A stretch of 64,000 nucleotides of DNA from Ectothiorhodospira mobilis (GCF_900114895.1 NZ_FOUO01000002.1:1-64000); one strand, 5' to 3'. Positions 33,702-44,252 are shown, counted from the first letter of the stretch. The notes: generated from the sequence alone by a model not told the origin. Made by a program: numbers and translations.

Positions 33702-34462
33702 GCCTTCCTTCCACGTGGAGGCGCTTGGCGCCCCCGGCGGCGGGGCTGTCCGGACTGCTGCTCCTCTGGGGCCTGGCCAGTCTGCAATTGCCCGCCGCCA
33801 TCCTGCCCACCCCCTGGGACGTGGCCGGGCGGCTCGGTTCCCTGCTGGGGGAAGGGGCGCTCTGGGCCGATACCGCGGTCACCCTGCGCAATGTGCTGCT
33901 GGCCTTCTTCCTCTCCCTGCTGGGCGGGGTGTTCCTGGGGCTTGGAGTGGGGCGCTGGCCCGCCCTGGGCCGGGCCCTGCATCCGGTGGTGGTGGTGGTG
34001 GAGGCCGCGCCCCACATCGCCTGGCTGGTGCTGGCGGTGCTCTGGCTGGGGATCGGGGCCGGCCCCCCCGTGCTGGTGGGGGTGAGCATGGCCCTGCCGC
34101 TGGTCTACATGGCCACCGCCCATGGCCTCTCCCAGGTGGACCAGGGGTTGCTGGATATGGCCCATGTCTATCGCCTCTCCCGCTGGACGCGGGTGTGGTA
34201 CATCTTCCTGCCCCATCTGGCCCTGACCCTGACGGGGGCCGCCTCCAGCGCCCTGTCGGTGGCCTGGCGCAGTGTCATCATGGCCGAGGCCTTCTCCAGC
34301 GACGCCGGTCTGGGGCAATCCCTGTGGGGCGGGTATCTCTACGGGGCCATCGACGACGTCTACGCCACCATCCTGTGGATCGTGCTGCTGGGGCTGGCCC
34401 TGGAATACCTGCTCATCGACCCGGTGCGCCATCGCATCGAGAGGCGCTTGCGACATGAGTGA
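33698..34462 (+). CDS. ABC transporter permease, SsuC/TauC-like
   Basis: 254 residues with six predicted membrane segments. It starts with LLLLWGLASLQLPAAILPTPWDV, the usual opening of this permease family. The EAA loop is in LLDMAHVYRLSRWTRVWYIFLPHLALTLTGAASSALSVAWRSVIMAEAF. It overlaps the binding-protein gene (ATGA) and the ATPase gene by 8 bases. Confidence 0.9.
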   Translation: MSLPSTWRRLAPPAAGLSGLLLLWGLASLQLPAAILPTPWDVAGRLGSLLGEGALWADTAVTLRNVLLAFFLSLLGGVFLGLGVGRWPALGRALHPVVVVVEAAPHIAWLVLAVLWLGIGAGPPVLVGVSMALPLVYMATAHGLSQVDQGLLDMAHVYRLSRWTRVWYIFLPHLALTLTGAASSALSVAWRSVIMAEAFSSDAGLGQSLWGGYLYGAIDDVYATILWIVLLGLALEYLLIDPVRHRIERRLRHE

Positions 34463-35285
34463 TCTGCAGACCGAATTCCGCTGTCCCTTCGAGGACTCGC
34501 CTTCCGATGCGCCGGACCTGCTGACCCTGGAGGGGGTGACCCGGATCTTTCCCGGCGGTCAGGGGGTGAAGGGGGTGGATCTTGTGGTGCGCCGCGGCGA
34601 GGTGGTGGGGATCTGCGGCGCCAGTGGCTGCGGCAAGTCCACCCTGCTGCGTCTGGTGGCCGGGCGCGAGCACCCGGACGAGGGGGGCATCCGCCGCGAC
34701 TATCACCGCCTGGGGATGGTGTTCCAGGAGCCGAACCTGCTGCCCTGGCTGACGGCGCTGCGCAACGTGGAACTGGTGCTGTCGCGACGTGACCGGGTGC
34801 GGGCCCTGGAGGCGCTCCATGCCGTGGGCCTGGAAGGGGCGGAGGCACAGTATCCCGCGCGGCTCTCCGGCGGCATGCGCCAGCGCGTGGGTATCGCCCG
34901 GGCCCTGGCCATGGAACCGGATCTGTTGCTCATGGATGAACCCTTCTCCAGCCTGGATTATTTCACCCGCACCGATCTGCTGGAGCTGGTGCGTACCCGG
35001 GTGCGCGCCCTGGACCTGGGGGTGATCTTCGTCAGCCACGACGTGCGCGAGGTGGCCCACCTCTGCGACCGGGTGCTGGTCATGGGGCGGACCCCCGGAC
35101 GCACCCTGGCGGAATTGCGCAATCCCGCCTCCGGCAAGCAGGGGCGGCGTCCGCCGGGGCTGGTGGCCCGCTTCGAGGAGCGGGTGCTGGAGGCCATCCG
35201 CGGCGGACATCCCTCGGCCGCCTGTCCGGCCTCCTCCGAGTCCTGTCCGTCCCTGCGCACCCCTCCTGAGGAGACCCTGCCGTAA
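34455..35285 (+). CDS. ABC transporter ATPase, SsuB/TauB-like
   Basis: 276 residues. Walker A GASGCGKST, signature LSGGMRQRVGIARAL, Walker B LLLMDEPFSSLD and the switch His in VIFVSHDVREVAHL are all intact. The Q-loop is VFQEPNLLPWL. The C-terminal 50 residues are low-complexity and Ser/Pro-rich (HPSAACPASSESCPS). It closes the importer operon. Confidence 0.93.
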   Translation: MSDLQTEFRCPFEDSPSDAPDLLTLEGVTRIFPGGQGVKGVDLVVRRGEVVGICGASGCGKSTLLRLVAGREHPDEGGIRRDYHRLGMVFQEPNLLPWLTALRNVELVLSRRDRVRALEALHAVGLEGAEAQYPARLSGGMRQRVGIARALAMEPDLLLMDEPFSSLDYFTRTDLLELVRTRVRALDLGVIFVSHDVREVAHLCDRVLVMGRTPGRTLAELRNPASGKQGRRPPGLVARFEERVLEAIRGGHPSAACPASSESCPSLRTPPEETLP

Positions 35286-35325
35286 GGCCACCTGATGTAA
35301 TGCGGTCTGTGCCCTCGTACCCGGC

Positions 35326-35985
35326 CTATGGCCGCCTGGCCGTCAGCAGCGGGGTGTCTCCGGATTCTCCCATGAGGCGCAGGGCCCCGGTGGCGTCCCG
35401 GTCGAAGCGGCGCACCGCCTCCAGCGCCTGCAGGACGCGGCGCTCCTGGTCCATGAGGGCCTGTGGGCAGGCCATCATGGTGGTGGCCAGGGGGCCGAGG
35501 GTGCGTGCACCGTAGTCGGTCACCACCTGCACCCGCTGCGCACCCACGTCCACATGCCAGCCGGGTTCGTTGCCCGAGGCGCGGTAGGGCGGGGGCCGAT
35601 CCGCGCGGGTGCACTCGGGCAGATGCCGCCCCTGGAGCCTCAGCATGGCGGCATCCCTCTTGGACCAGAACAAGGTGTCTTCCCCGCCCTCGGCCACGTA
35701 GCGTGCCCCCGAGGCGGCCTTCAGCGTCCCCGACACACCCGGCGGGAAGGATAGGGTGAACGGCAACGGCACCTGGGCGCCCCCCGTCGCCTTGCGGTAT
35801 TCCCCCAGGCGGGTCCCCAGTGCCCCCTGGGCGCTTACCTCCACCTCGGCCTCGGGGGGCAGGGCGATGCGTGGCCGGTAGGTGAGCGCACCCGTGACCT
35901 CGCGCTTTTCCATGGGGGCGCAAGCGGGCAGCAGGGCCAAAAGGGCCAGGAAGATGGCCGGGGCAGGGCGGGGTAGCGGGATCAT
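35326..35985 (-). CDS. Outer-membrane-type lipoprotein with YbaY and META-like domains
   Basis: 219 residues from the ATG at 35985. The signal sequence has a lipobox (LLALLPAC, Cys near residue 22). The first domain, REVTGALTYRPRIALPPEAEVEVSA, resembles YbaY-type lipoproteins. The second, YRASGNEPGWHVDVGAQRVQVVTDYG, followed by TMMACPQALMDQERRVLQALEAVRRFDRDATGALRLMG, is the META/HslJ-like fold. Proteins with this combination are linked to envelope or heat-shock resistance in E. coli, but the function is not established. It is followed by no partner gene. Confidence 0.75.
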   Translation of the reverse strand: MIPLPRPAPAIFLALLALLPACAPMEKREVTGALTYRPRIALPPEAEVEVSAQGALGTRLGEYRKATGGAQVPLPFTLSFPPGVSGTLKAASGARYVAEGGEDTLFWSKRDAAMLRLQGRHLPECTRADRPPPYRASGNEPGWHVDVGAQRVQVVTDYGARTLGPLATTMMACPQALMDQERRVLQALEAVRRFDRDATGALRLMGESGDTPLLTARRP

Positions 35986-36028
35986 GGGGGATCTCGTGGG
36001 GTGTGAGCTGCCCCCATGATCTCCCATC

Positions 36029-37027
36029 TTAGGGTCCCGGGATAGCGGCAGGGGCGGTTCCCCCCAGGGCGATGGAGATCAGGTAGCCGGTGTAGATCAC
36101 GTACACCGCCAGCAGCAGGCCACCCTCGATGCGATTGATGCGGCCCGGGCCGCGAAAACCGTAACCGAAGAGGAATAGGGAGAGGGTCAGGCCGGCCATC
36201 ACCAGCATGTCGCGGGAGAAGACCTCGGGCCCCGGGGCGATGGGGGCGATGACCCCCGCCAGCCCCACCACGGCCAGGGTGTTGAACAGGTTGGATCCCA
36301 GGATGTTGCCCAGAGCCATGTCGTGTTCCCCCTTGCGGGCGGCGGCCACGGAGGAGGCCAGTTCCGGCAGGGAGGTGCCCACGGCCACCACCGTGAGGCC
36401 GATGATCAGGTCGCTCACACCCAGCCCGTGGGCGATGTCCACGGCCCCCCAGACCAGGATGCGTGAGCTGGCGACGAGCAGGATCAGCCCCACCCCCAGC
36501 CAGGCCAGGGCCCGGCCCAGGGGCATGGGGTGGCTCTTCAATTCCTTGGTGAGGTCGTCCGCCCAGGGATCGGGCCCTTTGCGCATCCCCTGGCGGATAC
36601 TCCAGCCCATAATGCCCACGAACAGCAGCAGCAGGATCACCGCCTCCCAGCGGGTGATCTCACCGTCCCAGACCTGCCAGGCCGCCACCGCCGTCACCGC
36701 CGTGAGCAGGGGCAGTTCCTTGCGCAGCACCTGGGAATGCACGGCGATGGGGCCGATGAGGGCCGTGATCCCCAGGATCAAGGCGATGTTGGTGATATTG
36801 GAGCCGTAGGCGTTGCCCAGGGCGAGACCGGGGTTGCCCTGCAGGGAGGCCAGGACCGAGACCACGATCTCCGGGGCCGAGGTGCCAAAGCCCACCACCA
36901 CCATGCCGATGAGCAGGGGGGGCATCCCCAGATGCCGCGCCGTGGCCGAGGCCCCGTCCACGAAGCGGTCGGCGCTCCACACCAGCAGGATCAGGCCCAG
37001 GAGGACGGCGAGGGAGGGGGTGAGCAT
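36029..37027 (-). CDS. Na+/Ca2+ exchanger family protein (YrbG-like)
   Basis: 332 residues, about ten membrane helices in two inverted halves. Each half has its alpha-repeat signature: VGFGTSAPEIVVS with GNAYGSNITNIALILG, and VAVGTSLPELASSVAAA with GNILGSNLFNTLAVVG. The acidic residue in each (the Glu of APE and LPE) is the cation ligand. It exchanges cytoplasmic Ca2+ for Na+ or H+ at the inner membrane. The gene is adjacent to the lipoprotein gene, 43 bases upstream in the same direction, so possibly co-transcribed. Confidence 0.93.
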   Translation of the reverse strand: MLTPSLAVLLGLILLVWSADRFVDGASATARHLGMPPLLIGMVVVGFGTSAPEIVVSVLASLQGNPGLALGNAYGSNITNIALILGITALIGPIAVHSQVLRKELPLLTAVTAVAAWQVWDGEITRWEAVILLLLFVGIMGWSIRQGMRKGPDPWADDLTKELKSHPMPLGRALAWLGVGLILLVASSRILVWGAVDIAHGLGVSDLIIGLTVVAVGTSLPELASSVAAARKGEHDMALGNILGSNLFNTLAVVGLAGVIAPIAPGPEVFSRDMLVMAGLTLSLFLFGYGFRGPGRINRIEGGLLLAVYVIYTGYLISIALGGTAPAAIPGP

Positions 37028-37111
37028 GTGGATACGGTCCTTCGGGTTCAGGCGGTGCGGCTACTGCCTTGGCTTATGGAGGGTGTCCCGACGGGAGGGG
37101 CCCCATACGCA

Positions 37112-37140
37112 GAAGGCCCCGCGCACTGCACGAGGCCTTC
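37112..37140 (-). terminator. Weak terminator-like hairpin after tRNA-Ala
   Basis: A 13-bp stem with G-T pairs (GAAGGCCTCGTGC / GCGCGGGGCCTTC on the minus strand) lies 25 bases past the tRNA 3' end. No clear T-run follows. Confidence 0.45.
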
Positions 37141-37164
37141 CGGATCGGGTCACCGATGTGGTTC

Positions 37165-37240
37165 TGGTGGAGCGGATGGGAGTCGAACCCACGACCTCAG
37201 CAGTGCGATTGCTGCGCTCTCCCAACTGAGCTACCGCCCC
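37165..37240 (-). tRNA. tRNA-Ala (anticodon CGC)
   Basis: 76 nt: acceptor GGGGCGG paired with CCGCTCC including the G3-U70 wobble that defines alanine identity, D-arm TAGCTCAGTTGGG, anticodon stem CAGCA/TGCTG with anticodon CGC, T-arm GGTTCGACTCC and an encoded CCA. It reads codon GCG. Confidence 0.96.
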
Positions 37241-37258
37241 GATGCGGCGCATTATAGA

Positions 37259-39460
37259 TCAGTCCTCACCGCCTTGGCCAGAGGCATCCATGGGCCTGAG
37301 GACGATGCCCGCCAGGGGGGGTAGGGTAAGGACCACGGAATAGGGACGGCCCATCCAGGGGATGTCCTCGGCCTCGGCCTCCAGGTTGCCCAGGTTGCTG
37401 CCGCCGTAGTACCGGGAGTCGGAGTTGAGCACCTCCCGGTAGCGGCCCGGTGCGGGCACGCCGATGCGATAGCCCTCCCGGGGCACGGGGGTGAAGTTCA
37501 TGGCGCAGACCAGGACATCCGCCGGGTCCGGTCCCTTACGCAGGTAGCTGAGCACCGACTGCCCGGCATCGTGGCAGTCGATCCATTCAAAGCCCTGCCA
37601 TTCGAAGTCGAAGTGGTGCAGGGCGGGTTCCCGGGTGTAGAGGGCGTTGAGGTCCCCCACCAGCTGGCGCACACCGGCATGAAAGGGGTATTGCAGCAGG
37701 TGCCATTCCAGCGCCCTGGCGGCGTCCCATTCGTTGCCCTGGCCGTATTCGCAGCCCATGAAGAGCAGCTTCTTGCCCGGGTAGGTCCACATGTAGGTGT
37801 ACAGCAGGCGCAGGTTGGCGAAGCGCTGCCATTCGTCTCCGGGCATGCGGTAGAGCAGGGAGCGCTTGCCGTGCACCACCTCGTCATGGGAGAAGGGCAG
37901 GACGAAGTTCTCGGTGAAGGCGTAGAGCAGACCGAAGGTGAGCTGGTCGTGGTGGAAGTGGCGGTGTACCGGGTCCTTCTTGAAGTACTCCAGGGTGTCG
38001 TTCATCCAGCCCATGTTCCACTTCAGGGCGAATCCCAGCCCCCCCAGCCAGGTGGGCCGGGTCACCTGGGGCCAGGAGGTGGATTCCTCGGCGATGATCA
38101 GGGCCCCGGGGTGGCGGCCCTGAACGGAGCTGTTCAGGTCCCTGAGGAACTGGATGGCGTCCAGGTTCTCGTTGCCGCCGAACTTGTTGGGCAGCCAGTC
38201 GCCCTCCTCCCGGGAGTAGTCCAGATAGAGCATGGAGGCCACGGCGTCTACCCGCAGGCCGTCGATATGGAACTCCTCCACCCAGTACATGGCGCTGGAG
38301 ATGAGGAAGTTCTTCACCTCGTTGCGGCCGTAATTGAAGATCAGTGTGCCCCAGTCCCGGTGCTCCCCAAGGCGCGGATCCTCGTGCTCGTAGAGGGCGC
38401 TGCCGTCGAAGCGGGCCAGGGCGTGGGCATCCCGGGGGAAGTGTCCCGGGGCCCAGTCCAGGATCACGCCGATGCCGTGCTCGTGGCAGTGGTTGACGAA
38501 GAAACGGAAATCGTCCGGGGTGCCGAAGCGGCTGGTGGGGGCGTAGTAGCCGGTGGTCTGGTAGCCCCAGGAGCCGTCGTAGGGGTGTTCGGTGACCGGC
38601 AGCAGTTCCACGTGGGTGAACCCCGTCTCCCGTACGTAGGCCACCAGGCGCCGGGCCAGCTCGCGGTAGTTCAGGAAGTGGCCATCTTCATCCTGCTGCC
38701 AGGACCCCAGGTGGACCTCGTAGACGGACATGGGCCGGTGCAGCCAGTCCTCTGCAGCCCTCCGGTGCAGCCAGTCCTGGTCGGCCCATGCAAAGCCGCC
38801 GGGCTGGGGCACGATGCCGGCGGTCTGGGGGCGCAGTTCGAATTGCTGGCCGTAGGGGTCGGTCTTGAGCAGGACGGCGCCGCTGTCGCGGTTGCGGATC
38901 TCGTATTTATAGAGACTGCCGGGGGGCAGGTCCGGGAGGAAGAGTTCCCAGACGCCGCTGCCGCCGCGCACCCGCATGGGGTGGCAGCGCCCGTCCCAGC
39001 GGTTGAAGTCCCCCACCACGGAGACCCGCTCCGCTGCCGGGGCCCAGACGGCGAAGCGCACGCCGGGGACGCCGTCCACGCTGTGGGGGTGGGCGCCGAG
39101 GAAGCGGTAGGCATGCCAGTGCCTGCCCTCGTTGAACAGGTGGATGTCGAAATCCGGGAGTTGCGGGGCCTCGAAGCTGTAGGGGTCGTGCTGCTCCCGT
39201 TCGGCGCCGTCGTGATCCCACCAGCGGATGCGGGGACGGCGCGGCAGGCGTTCGGCGCTGCCGCGCCATTCATACAACCCGTGCGTGCCCAGGGGGGTCA
39301 TGGGTTCGTCCAGGTCGGCCACCCGGGCCTCCCGGGCATGGGGCAGGTGGACGCGCAGCACCGCCTCCCCTGCCTCCTCCCGCCGCCCCAGGATCTGGAA
39401 GGGGTCGTGGTGACGGGCCTCGAGGATCCGTGCGAGGTGTTCTTCGATGCTTGCCGGCAT
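37259..39460 (-). CDS. glgB: 1,4-alpha-glucan branching enzyme
   Basis: 733 residues (E. coli GlgB 728). It has an N-terminal N1/CBM48 module ([22 protein letters not shown] near 155) and a GH13 barrel with [30 protein letters not shown]. The nucleophile Asp is in [15 protein letters not shown], the acid/base Glu in LIIAEEST, and the third Asp in [10 protein letters not shown]. It makes alpha-1,6 branches in glycogen. I took the ATG at 39460 with an AAGGAA site; the frame extends 43 residues upstream without a supported start. It is divergent from glgC. Confidence 0.96.
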   Translation of the reverse strand: MPASIEEHLARILEARHHDPFQILGRREEAGEAVLRVHLPHAREARVADLDEPMTPLGTHGLYEWRGSAERLPRRPRIRWWDHDGAEREQHDPYSFEAPQLPDFDIHLFNEGRHWHAYRFLGAHPHSVDGVPGVRFAVWAPAAERVSVVGDFNRWDGRCHPMRVRGGSGVWELFLPDLPPGSLYKYEIRNRDSGAVLLKTDPYGQQFELRPQTAGIVPQPGGFAWADQDWLHRRAAEDWLHRPMSVYEVHLGSWQQDEDGHFLNYRELARRLVAYVRETGFTHVELLPVTEHPYDGSWGYQTTGYYAPTSRFGTPDDFRFFVNHCHEHGIGVILDWAPGHFPRDAHALARFDGSALYEHEDPRLGEHRDWGTLIFNYGRNEVKNFLISSAMYWVEEFHIDGLRVDAVASMLYLDYSREEGDWLPNKFGGNENLDAIQFLRDLNSSVQGRHPGALIIAEESTSWPQVTRPTWLGGLGFALKWNMGWMNDTLEYFKKDPVHRHFHHDQLTFGLLYAFTENFVLPFSHDEVVHGKRSLLYRMPGDEWQRFANLRLLYTYMWTYPGKKLLFMGCEYGQGNEWDAARALEWHLLQYPFHAGVRQLVGDLNALYTREPALHHFDFEWQGFEWIDCHDAGQSVLSYLRKGPDPADVLVCAMNFTPVPREGYRIGVPAPGRYREVLNSDSRYYGGSNLGNLEAEAEDIPWMGRPYSVVLTLPPLAGIVLRPMDASGQGGED

Positions 39461-39729
39461 GGGGATTCCTTGGGTCGTTTCAGGGTCCGCAGGGGACGGG
39501 CGCTTGAACCGGATCGCCCGTTCCCGTTTCAATGGGGGACCGGTCCGGCCGCCAGGGGCCTTTCCGGAGAGCGTCCATGCCAGGGGCATGGGGAAATGTC
39601 ATAGAATCGAAACCAAACCGTCGCATGATGCGGGGCAGGGTCCCGGGGTCGTCCGTTTGACCCCGGTTCAGGGAATGATCCCACGCGCCCATCACCATGC
39701 ACCCATCACCCGGGTCAGGGCAGGTCCGC
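39461..39729. promoter_or_regulatory. Divergent glgB/glgC intergenic region
   Basis: 269 bases that must hold two promoters. I see no clear operator or riboswitch. Confidence 0.35.
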
Positions 39730-40995
39730 ATGAAACCAAAATCCCAGCGTTTTGTCAGTCGTCTCACCCGCGATACCCTGGCGTTGATCCTGGCCGGAGG
39801 CCGGGGTTCCCGCCTCAAGCAGCTCACCCTGTGGCGCGCCAAGCCGGCGGTGCCCTTTGGCGGGAAGTTCCGCATCATCGATTTTCCCCTGTCCAACTGC
39901 ATCAATTCTGGCATCCGCCAGGTGGGGGTGCTGACGCAGTATAAATCCCACTCCCTGATCCAGCACATCCAGCGGGGCTGGAGTTTCCTGCGGGGGGAGT
40001 TCGGGGAGTTCATCGAACTGTGGCCGGCGCAGCAGCGCATCGAGACCTCCTGGTACGAGGGCACCGCGGATGCCGTCTATCAGAACCTGGACATCATCCG
40101 CGACCATAACCCGGAATACATCTTGGTGCTGGCCGGCGATCATATCTACAAGATGGACTATGGCGACATGATCGCCCATCACGTGGAGTCGGGGGCCGAC
40201 ATGACCGTAGGGTGCCTGGAGGTGGACCTGGAGACGGCCCGCTCCTTCGGCGTCATGGCCATCGATGGCGAGGGCCGGGTGCGTCGCTTCGACGAAAAGC
40301 CCGATCAGCCCCAGCCCATGCCCAATAAACCCGACCGGGCCCTGGCCTCCATGGGCATCTACGTCTTCAGCCGGGACTTTCTCTATGATCAACTCGTGCA
40401 GGATGCGGATACCCCCGGGTCCAGTCACGACTTCGGCAAGGACGTGATCCCGCAGGTGATCGAGCGCTGCCGGGTGATGGCCTATCCCTTCCGCGACGTG
40501 CAGAAGGGCACCCAGGCCTACTGGCGGGACGTGGGCACCATCGATTCCTACTGGAACGCCAACCTGGAGCTCATCGGCGTCACCCCCGAGCTCAACCTTT
40601 ACGATGAGGAATGGCCCATCTGGACCTATCAGGAGCAGCTCCCCCCGGCGAAGTTCGTCTTCGACGACGACGACCGCCGGGGCATGGCGGTGGATTCCAT
40701 GGTCTCCGGGGGCTGCATCATCTCGGGCTCTACAGTGCGCCATTCCCTGCTGTTCTCCAATGTTACGGTCAACTCCTATGCCAGCCTCAGCGACTCGGTG
40801 GTGCTGCCGGACGTGGACATCGGCCGCAACTGCAGCATCCATCGGGCGGTGATCGATCAGGGATGCCGCATCCCCGAGGGCACCACTATCGGTGAGGATC
40901 CCCAGGAGGATGCGAAACGATTCTATGTCTCCGAGGGGGGCGTGACCGTGGTGACCCCCGAGATGCTGGGCAGTCCAAGCCGCCATGTGCGCTGA
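39730..40995 (+). CDS. glgC: Glucose-1-phosphate adenylyltransferase (ADP-glucose pyrophosphorylase)
   Basis: 421 residues (E. coli 431). The N-terminal nucleotidyltransferase domain reads [45 protein letters not shown]. Catalytic Asp lies in [11 protein letters not shown], the glucose-phosphate site in DEKPDQP and GTIDSYW. A C-terminal left-handed beta-helix ([35 protein letters not shown]) ends the protein. It forms ADP-glucose for glycogen synthesis. It overlaps the next gene by 11 bases. Confidence 0.96.
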   Translation: MKPKSQRFVSRLTRDTLALILAGGRGSRLKQLTLWRAKPAVPFGGKFRIIDFPLSNCINSGIRQVGVLTQYKSHSLIQHIQRGWSFLRGEFGEFIELWPAQQRIETSWYEGTADAVYQNLDIIRDHNPEYILVLAGDHIYKMDYGDMIAHHVESGADMTVGCLEVDLETARSFGVMAIDGEGRVRRFDEKPDQPQPMPNKPDRALASMGIYVFSRDFLYDQLVQDADTPGSSHDFGKDVIPQVIERCRVMAYPFRDVQKGTQAYWRDVGTIDSYWNANLELIGVTPELNLYDEEWPIWTYQEQLPPAKFVFDDDDRRGMAVDSMVSGGCIISGSTVRHSLLFSNVTVNSYASLSDSVVLPDVDIGRNCSIHRAVIDQGCRIPEGTTIGEDPQEDAKRFYVSEGGVTVVTPEMLGSPSRHVR

Positions 40996-42727
40996 TCCCG
41001 CCGCCGAACGTCCCGCGGTGAAGCTGGTGCTGTGCTGGCACATGCATCAGCCCGAGTACCGTGATAGCCGCACCGGGAACTACGCGCTCCCCTGGACCTA
41101 TCTCCACGCCATCAAGGACTACGTGGACATGGCCGCCCATATGGAGGCGGAGCCCCGGGCCCGGGCGGTGGTGAACTTCGCCCCCATCCTGTTGGAGCAG
41201 ATCGAGGACTATGCCGGGCAGTTGAAGGCCTTCCTGCAGGAGGGTACCCGTCCGCGGGATCCCCTCCTGGACCTGCTGGCGGCAGAGCACCCGCCCCGGG
41301 ACCCCGACCAGAGGCTGGAACTGGCCCAGGCCTGCGTGCGGGCGAACCGCAGGCGCTTCATCGAGCCCCATGCCCCCTACCGGGTCCTGGCGGAGATGGT
41401 GACCTGGCTGCGGGAACACCCGGAGTACGTGGACTATCAGGGGGACAACTTCTTCTTCGATCTGGTGACCTGGTACCACCTGGTATGGCTGGGGGAGACG
41501 GTGCGCCGCGGCGATCCCCGCATCCGCTCCCTGCTGGAGCAGGGGCGGGATTTCACCCCGGCCCAGCGCCGTCTGCTGCTGGAGGTGATCCAGGGGCTGC
41601 TGGAGGGCCTCCTGGGCCGCTACCGCCGCCTCGCCGAGGCAGGCCGGGTGGAGCTGGCCTTCAGCCCCTATGCCCATCCCATCCTGCCCCTGCTTTTGGA
41701 CATGAACAGCGCCCGCGAGGCCATGCCCGAGGCCGCGCTCCCCGAGGCCGGAGACTACCCCGGGGGCGAGGCCAGGGCGCGTTGGCATCTGCAGCGGGGG
41801 ATGGAGGTCTTCGAGCGCATCTTTGGACAGCGCCCCCGGGGCTGCTGGCCCTCGGAGGGGGCGGTGAGCGATGCCGCCCTGCACCTGCTGGCGAAAGAAG
41901 GCCTGCGCTGGGCCGCCAGCGGCGAAGGGGTGCTCACCCATTCCCTGCAGCGTCAGGGGGAGGAGGACCTGAGCGGCAGCCGCCGCTGGCTGTACCAGCC
42001 CTACCGCTTCGATGACAGCGACCTGACCCTGTTCTTCCGGGATGACGGCCTCTCCGATGCCATCGGCTTCCGCTACGCGGACTGGCATGGGGACGACGCC
42101 GTGGCCAACTTCATCCATCACCTGGAGGAGATCGGCCGTGCCTGGGAGCAGGACCACGCCGGCGAGGACCGCAGCGCAGTGGTGAGCGTCATCCTGGACG
42201 GGGAGAACGCCTGGGAGCAGTACCCCGCCAATGGCTATCACTTCCTCAGCGCCCTCTACCGCCGCCTGGCGGAGCACCCCGAGATCCAGCTGACCACCTT
42301 CAGCGGGTGTCTCGCAGGTCCGCCGCGCCAGTCCCTGCCCCATGTGGTGGCCGGTAGCTGGGTCTATGGCAACCTGGAGACCTGGGTGGGGGACGCGGAC
42401 AAGAACCGGGGCTGGGACCTGCTCATCCGGGCCAAGCAGCGGGTGGACGAGGTGCGCCGCAGCGGGCGCCTCTCCCGGGAGGAGGAGGCAGCGGTGCTGC
42501 GCCAGCTGGCGGTCTGTGAGGGCTCGGACTGGTGCTGGTGGTTCGGGGACTACAACCCGGGCGGTACCGTGGGGCTCTTCGACCGCCTCTACCGGCTGCA
42601 CCTGGCGCGCCTGTATCATCTCCTGGGGGAGCACCCGCCACGGGAACTCTCCCAGGCCATCAGCCGGGGCGGCGGCGATCCCGCGACAGGCGGTGTCATG
42701 CGTCCGGGGCACAAATCCGGGGATTGA
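40985..42727 (+). CDS. Glycoside hydrolase family 57 protein
   Basis: 580 residues. [37 protein letters not shown] at the start and [14 protein letters not shown] are GH57 hallmarks, as is [15 protein letters not shown] with the candidate nucleophile Glu. [29 protein letters not shown] and [13 protein letters not shown] follow, the latter in a helical C-terminal domain. The family contains alpha-amylases, amylopullulanases and 4-alpha-glucanotransferases; which applies here is not clear. The position between glgC and malQ points to storage-glucan turnover. No signal peptide is seen, so it is cytoplasmic. Confidence 0.9.
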   Translation: MCADPAAERPAVKLVLCWHMHQPEYRDSRTGNYALPWTYLHAIKDYVDMAAHMEAEPRARAVVNFAPILLEQIEDYAGQLKAFLQEGTRPRDPLLDLLAAEHPPRDPDQRLELAQACVRANRRRFIEPHAPYRVLAEMVTWLREHPEYVDYQGDNFFFDLVTWYHLVWLGETVRRGDPRIRSLLEQGRDFTPAQRRLLLEVIQGLLEGLLGRYRRLAEAGRVELAFSPYAHPILPLLLDMNSAREAMPEAALPEAGDYPGGEARARWHLQRGMEVFERIFGQRPRGCWPSEGAVSDAALHLLAKEGLRWAASGEGVLTHSLQRQGEEDLSGSRRWLYQPYRFDDSDLTLFFRDDGLSDAIGFRYADWHGDDAVANFIHHLEEIGRAWEQDHAGEDRSAVVSVILDGENAWEQYPANGYHFLSALYRRLAEHPEIQLTTFSGCLAGPPRQSLPHVVAGSWVYGNLETWVGDADKNRGWDLLIRAKQRVDEVRRSGRLSREEEAAVLRQLAVCEGSDWCWWFGDYNPGGTVGLFDRLYRLHLARLYHLLGEHPPRELSQAISRGGGDPATGGVMRPGHKSGD

Positions 42728-42764
42728 GACGCCACGGCGTGCAGTCCCCCATACGGGAGGTCAT

Positions 42765-44252
42765 GTGACCGACGACAATCCCCGGGACAATCCCATCCTG
42801 GACCGGCGGCGTGCCGGCCTGCTGCTGCATCCCACCTCGTTGCCGGGTCCGGACTGCCGGGGCGCCATGGGCCCGGAGGCCCATCGCTTCGTGGAGTTTT
42901 TGGAGGCCTCGGGGATTACGGTGTGGCAGGTGTTGCCCCTGAATCAGCCCCATGACGGCGGATCCCCCTACCAGTGCATGTCCGTGCATGCCGGCAATAC
43001 CCAGCTGATCTGCCTGCGGGACCTGGCCGGGCGGGGCTGGCTGGAGGACTGGACGCCGGAACCGGAGGCGCGGGATCCGCTGCATTGTGACGTCCTGCGC
43101 CGGGCCCATGCCGGTTTCCGTACCCATGCCAGCCAGGCCGATCATGAGGCCTTCGAGGACTTCAAGGCCCGCCAGGGCTTCTGGCTGGAGGACTACGCCC
43201 TCTATCTGGCCCTGCGCGCCGAGCATGGCCGTGCCCCCTGGTGGGCCTGGGCACCTCCCCTGCGGGACCGGGAGCCGGCGGCCCTGGAGCAGGCCCGCTC
43301 CCGCCATGCCCAGGCCCTGGAACAGTACCGCTTCGAGCAGTTCCTCTTCCGCCAGCAATGGGCCGCGGTCAAGCGCCACGCCAATGAGCGGGGCATCCTC
43401 CTGTTCGGTGACATGCCCATCTTCGTGGCCCATGACAGCGCCGATGTCTGGGCCCACCGCCCCCTGTTCGACCTGGACGAAAGCGGCCGCCCCGGCTGCG
43501 TCGCCGGGGTGCCGCCGGACTATTTCTCCTCCACCGGGCAGCGCTGGGGCAATCCCCTGTACCGCTGGGACACCATGGCTTCGAGGGGCTTTGCCTGGTG
43601 GATCGAGCGCATCGGCGGCGCCCTGGAGATGGTGGACCTGATCCGCATCGACCACTTCCGCGGCTTCGAGGCCTCCTGGGCCATCCCCGCCCAGGAGGAG
43701 ACGGCGGTCCATGGCCACTGGCGGCCGGCCCCGGGGCAGGCCCTGTTCACGCGCCTGCGGGAGCACTTCGGCGCGCTGCCGCTGGTGGCGGAGGACCTGG
43801 GGGTGATCACCCCCGAGGTGGAGGCCCTGCGGGATGAGAACGGCCTGCCGGGGATGAAGATCCTGCAGTTCGCCTTCGAGGGCGGGGCCTCCAATCCCTA
43901 TCTCCCCCACCAACATGTGCCCAATTGCGTGGTCTACACCGGCACCCACGACAACGACACTACCCTGGGGTGGTTCAACACCTGCGGGGAGGCCCTCCAG
44001 GAGCGGATCCTGGACTACCTGGGCCAACCCGGCGAGGCCATGCCCTGGCCCCTGGTGCGCAGTGCCCTGGCCTCCGTGGCCCGCCTGGCGGTGGTCCCCA
44101 TGCAGGATGTGCTGGCTCTGGACGGGCGTCATCGCATGAACGTCCCCGGAACCACCGGGGACAACTGGAACTGGCGCTTTGATTGGGATCAGGTGCCCGC
44201 CGATCTGGCCGGGCGTCTGCGGGGGATGATGGCGCTTTACGGCCGGGTCTGA
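42765..44252 (+). CDS. malQ: 4-alpha-glucanotransferase (amylomaltase, GH77)
   Basis: 495 residues, the short bacterial type. The start is GTG with GGGAGGT ahead of it. Motifs: RAGLLLHPTSLPGP, FLEASGITVWQVLPL, and nucleophile Asp in LIRIDHFRGFEASW. The acid/base Glu is in LVAEDLGVITPEV and the third Asp in TGTHDNDTT. It transfers maltooligosyl units between glucans in the cytoplasm. It ends the glgC-GH57-malQ operon, and its last 16 bases overlap the 3' end of the convergent PAS-GGDEF-EAL gene. Confidence 0.95.
   Translation: MTDDNPRDNPILDRRRAGLLLHPTSLPGPDCRGAMGPEAHRFVEFLEASGITVWQVLPLNQPHDGGSPYQCMSVHAGNTQLICLRDLAGRGWLEDWTPEPEARDPLHCDVLRRAHAGFRTHASQADHEAFEDFKARQGFWLEDYALYLALRAEHGRAPWWAWAPPLRDREPAALEQARSRHAQALEQYRFEQFLFRQQWAAVKRHANERGILLFGDMPIFVAHDSADVWAHRPLFDLDESGRPGCVAGVPPDYFSSTGQRWGNPLYRWDTMASRGFAWWIERIGGALEMVDLIRIDHFRGFEASWAIPAQEETAVHGHWRPAPGQALFTRLREHFGALPLVAEDLGVITPEVEALRDENGLPGMKILQFAFEGGASNPYLPHQHVPNCVVYTGTHDNDTTLGWFNTCGEALQERILDYLGQPGEAMPWPLVRSALASVARLAVVPMQDVLALDGRHRMNVPGTTGDNWNWRFDWDQVPADLAGRLRGMMALYGRV

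Noticed and set aside
37571-39604. A 677-codon plus-strand frame opposite glgB
   Set aside because: Antisense shadow of a well-supported branching enzyme.
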